From assembly GCA_007120055.1 (NCBI GenBank), contig SKOL01000380.1, positions 1 to 5,858 of the forward strand: a stretch of 5,858 nt of DNA, read 5' to 3'. The DNA is from Anaerobacillus sp. Its GTDB lineage: Bacteria; Bacillota; Bacilli; Bacillales_H; Anaerobacillaceae. Below are positions 5,401 through 5,858 of the stretch, one piece after another; the first letter of the stretch is position 1; every line of letters begins with the position of its first letter. Below the pieces are notes generated by a model that was given only the letters and a program-made list of their open reading frames with translations, searched no databases and was not told the DNA's origin. Position numbers and translations under genes: made by a program.

Positions 5401-5858
5401 CTATTTCTTTCTGAATGAGCCTGGATACATAGATTTATTAAGGTCGATTAACCCTTTTAAGGCACTATTCGGAGCATTAGTGTGACTTCTTAAATCCCTA
5501 ATGTCTTTTGCTAATAAATCTCTCGCAGTACCATTATAATCTCCTTTTAACGTAGGTATTCTTTTATGTTCTCTAAAAGGAACTGCAATGGATGGAGCAT
5601 AATGAGCATTGTATCCATCTATTACCTGACTAGCAGGATGTTTTTGTCCTACATGATGAATATCTAGCTTATCTCCAACCGCTGACCTTCCTTGTAAATT
5701 ATTAAATGTTCCTACCTCATATTTCTTTACATTACCTGTACCCTTATTATTAGTAGTCCGTTGTCCCGGGTTTTGATTTCCACTCGTACCCGACTGAACC
5801 CTATTTCCAGCGCTTGCTGCTTTATCAGTACTACCGATCGTTCCTGCATTTTTACCTC
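5401..5858 (-). CDS. Rhs protein C-terminus: pretoxin linker plus HNH/EndoVII-like nuclease toxin (partial)
   Basis: The minus frame is open from the window edge to TAG at 5401-5403, 151 visible residues with no start, so this is the end of a longer protein. The first ~31 residues are the repeated linker (to NPG). The toxin tip follows from about KKYEVGTFNNLQGRSAVGDK. It carries LDIHHVGQKHP (the HH pair at 5653-5658), then YNAHYAPSIAVPFREHKRIP (EH at 5566-5571), a pattern fitting HNH/endonuclease-VII-type metal-dependent nucleases, and ends ARDLLAKDIRDLRS...NKSMYPGSFRKK. Known role of such tips: released after delivery, they cut nucleic acid in a rival cell unless immunity protein is present. 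The immunity gene starts 17 bp downstream. AT-rich composition after the linker compared with the Rhs core fits cassette exchange. If the window is circular, this frame joins the open frame at 445-1. The exact nuclease family is uncertain. Confidence 0.8.
   Translation of the reverse strand, partial: GKNAGTIGSTDKAASAGNRVQSGTSGNQNPGQRTTNNKGTGNVKKYEVGTFNNLQGRSAVGDKLDIHHVGQKHPASQVIDGYNAHYAPSIAVPFREHKRIPTLKGDYNGTARDLLAKDIRDLRSHTNAPNSALKGLIDLNKSMYPGSFRKK
5766..5858. repeat. 93-bp perfect direct repeat, right copy (pretoxin linker)
   Basis: These bases are identical to 1-93. This copy leads on the minus strand directly into the HNH-like toxin; what the left copy leads into is outside the window. 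Such shared linker DNA can serve as homology for swapping toxin tips. The exact edge-to-edge match also fits a circular contig overlap. Confidence 0.95.

Overview
The window looks like a piece of a polymorphic-toxin (Rhs/YD-repeat, WapA-like) locus from a low-GC Gram-positive bacterium, most likely a member of the Bacillaceae or a related Bacilli genus. The AT-rich composition, strong AGGAGG-type ribosome binding sites, the Rhs repeat style and the Bacillus-like serine recombinase and IS110 transposase all point that way. I cannot fix the genus.

Almost everything reads on the minus strand, so the biological order runs from the right edge to the left. (1) 5858 to 5401 is the C-terminal end of an Rhs protein: a pretoxin linker followed by an HNH/endonuclease-VII-like toxin domain. 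(2) 5383 to 5018 is its presumed immunity gene, closed by a strong terminator (4971-5009). (3) 4900 to 3542 holds a divergent pair: a small XRE regulator on the plus strand and a compact serine recombinase on the minus strand, with a shared operator-rich region and a perfect 12-bp palindrome between them. (4) About 3541 to 2136 is an IS110-family element with an intact DEDD transposase and a possible bridge RNA in its left flank. (5) 2135 to 1782 is the distal part of a second toxin domain, cut off at the IS edge. (6) 1767 to 1156 is a DUF4304-like immunity gene followed by a long hairpin. (7) 850 to 723 is a second, diverged copy of the end of the XRE gene plus its downstream tail. (8) 716 to 1 is an Rhs-core and pretoxin remnant with one nonsense codon and two frameshifts.

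This fits displaced toxin-immunity cassettes stored beside an Rhs gene, with conserved core or linker sequence serving as homology for swapping toxin tips. What goes beyond the usual picture is that the recombinase/XRE unit, or its remnant, lies behind both toxin-immunity pairs. That raises the possibility that site-specific recombination helps move the cassettes.

The first 93 bases are identical to the last 93, exactly edge to edge. Either this is a real direct repeat of the pretoxin linker, or the window is a contig closed on itself (a circle of about 5765 bp, possibly an assembly product of the repeat). If it is circular, the Rhs remnant at 445-1 runs in frame straight into the HNH toxin at 5765-5401.
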